From contig NZ_BATM01000025.1 in NCBI RefSeq assembly GCF_000467185.1, positions 1 through 53,067 on the forward strand: DNA of 53,067 nucleotides. Direction: 5' to 3'. This DNA is from Vibrio ezurae NBRC 102218. Lineage in GTDB: Bacteria > Pseudomonadota > Gammaproteobacteria > Enterobacterales > Vibrionaceae. Every line of letters begins with the position of its first letter. The first letter of the stretch is position 1. Below the pieces are notes generated by a model. That model did no database searches. It was given only the letters and a program-made list of their open reading frames with translations, and was not told the origin of the DNA. Positions 53,043 to 53,067 of this stretch are shown in pieces. Both the position numbers and the translations under genes were made by a program.

Positions 53043-53067
53043 GCATTGTGCTCGTTTAGGTTGCTTT

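Overview
The window looks like chromosomal DNA of a Vibrio or close relative. The evidence is a maltoporin/MalM maltose locus, a CsrB-type regulatory RNA behind a near-perfect VarA/GacA/UvrY palindrome, a SigZ-like sigma factor, a caa3-type cytochrome c oxidase cluster, a short-form catalase, a KduD/RpiB-family pair for unsaturated uronates, and protein sequences of the Vibrionaceae type throughout. No rRNA, tRNA, CRISPR array, integrase or transposase gene was seen.

Layout. 1-4.2 kb holds a membrane diguanylate cyclase and a GlgX-type debranching enzyme, both on the minus strand. 4.2-7.1 kb is a maltodextrin-uptake unit (lamB, malM) divergent from glgX, with MalT-like sites between. 7.3-11.8 kb carries a Sel1-like protein and an envelope group (outer-membrane barrel, lipoprotein, YjbH-like protein). 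12.1-13.8 kb is a DMT exporter overlapping an AraC/O6-alkylguanine methyltransferase gene. 13.9-15.3 kb is a YjiH-type permease. 15.6-16.2 kb is csrB. 16.3-18.2 kb is a permease/thioredoxin/SigZ group with REP-like repeats around the sigma gene. 18.4-20.0 kb is an MscS channel. 20.3-28.3 kb is the cytochrome oxidase assembly line (ctaC, D, G, E, a DUF2909 gene on the other strand, SURF1, a small membrane protein, ctaA, ctaB). 28.4-30.4 kb has a VOC protein and phoA.

30.6-37.2 kb is the most unusual part. It is a tight four-gene minus-strand operon encoding a glycosyltransferase-kinase-glycosyltransferase fusion, a GTP cyclohydrolase II-NADAR fusion, an asparagine-synthetase-type amidotransferase and an arylamine-N-acetyltransferase-like enzyme. 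No other riboflavin gene is nearby. I read it as a specialised-metabolite or surface-modification pathway starting from GTP. The individual families are recognisable; the pathway is inference.

37.6-47 kb is mixed metabolism: a DUF1254/DUF1214 protein, an old-yellow-enzyme, an unknown exported protein, kduD plus a DhuI-like isomerase behind a KdgR-like operator, a ClpP-like lipoprotein, a CurA-like reductase, small membrane and lipoproteins, a GNAT enzyme and a DHFR/RibD-C-like reductase. 47.07-47.71 kb is a repeat block: a 270-bp tandem duplication full of GAGACACCCA motifs. 47.9-53 kb has catalase, a homocysteine S-methyltransferase gene overlapping a BCCT transporter gene, and an HD hydrolase.

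Start codons were often moved downstream of the longest open frame when a Shine-Dalgarno sequence, signal peptide or family start supported it; the reasons are given per gene. No database search was possible, so family names rest on motif recognition.
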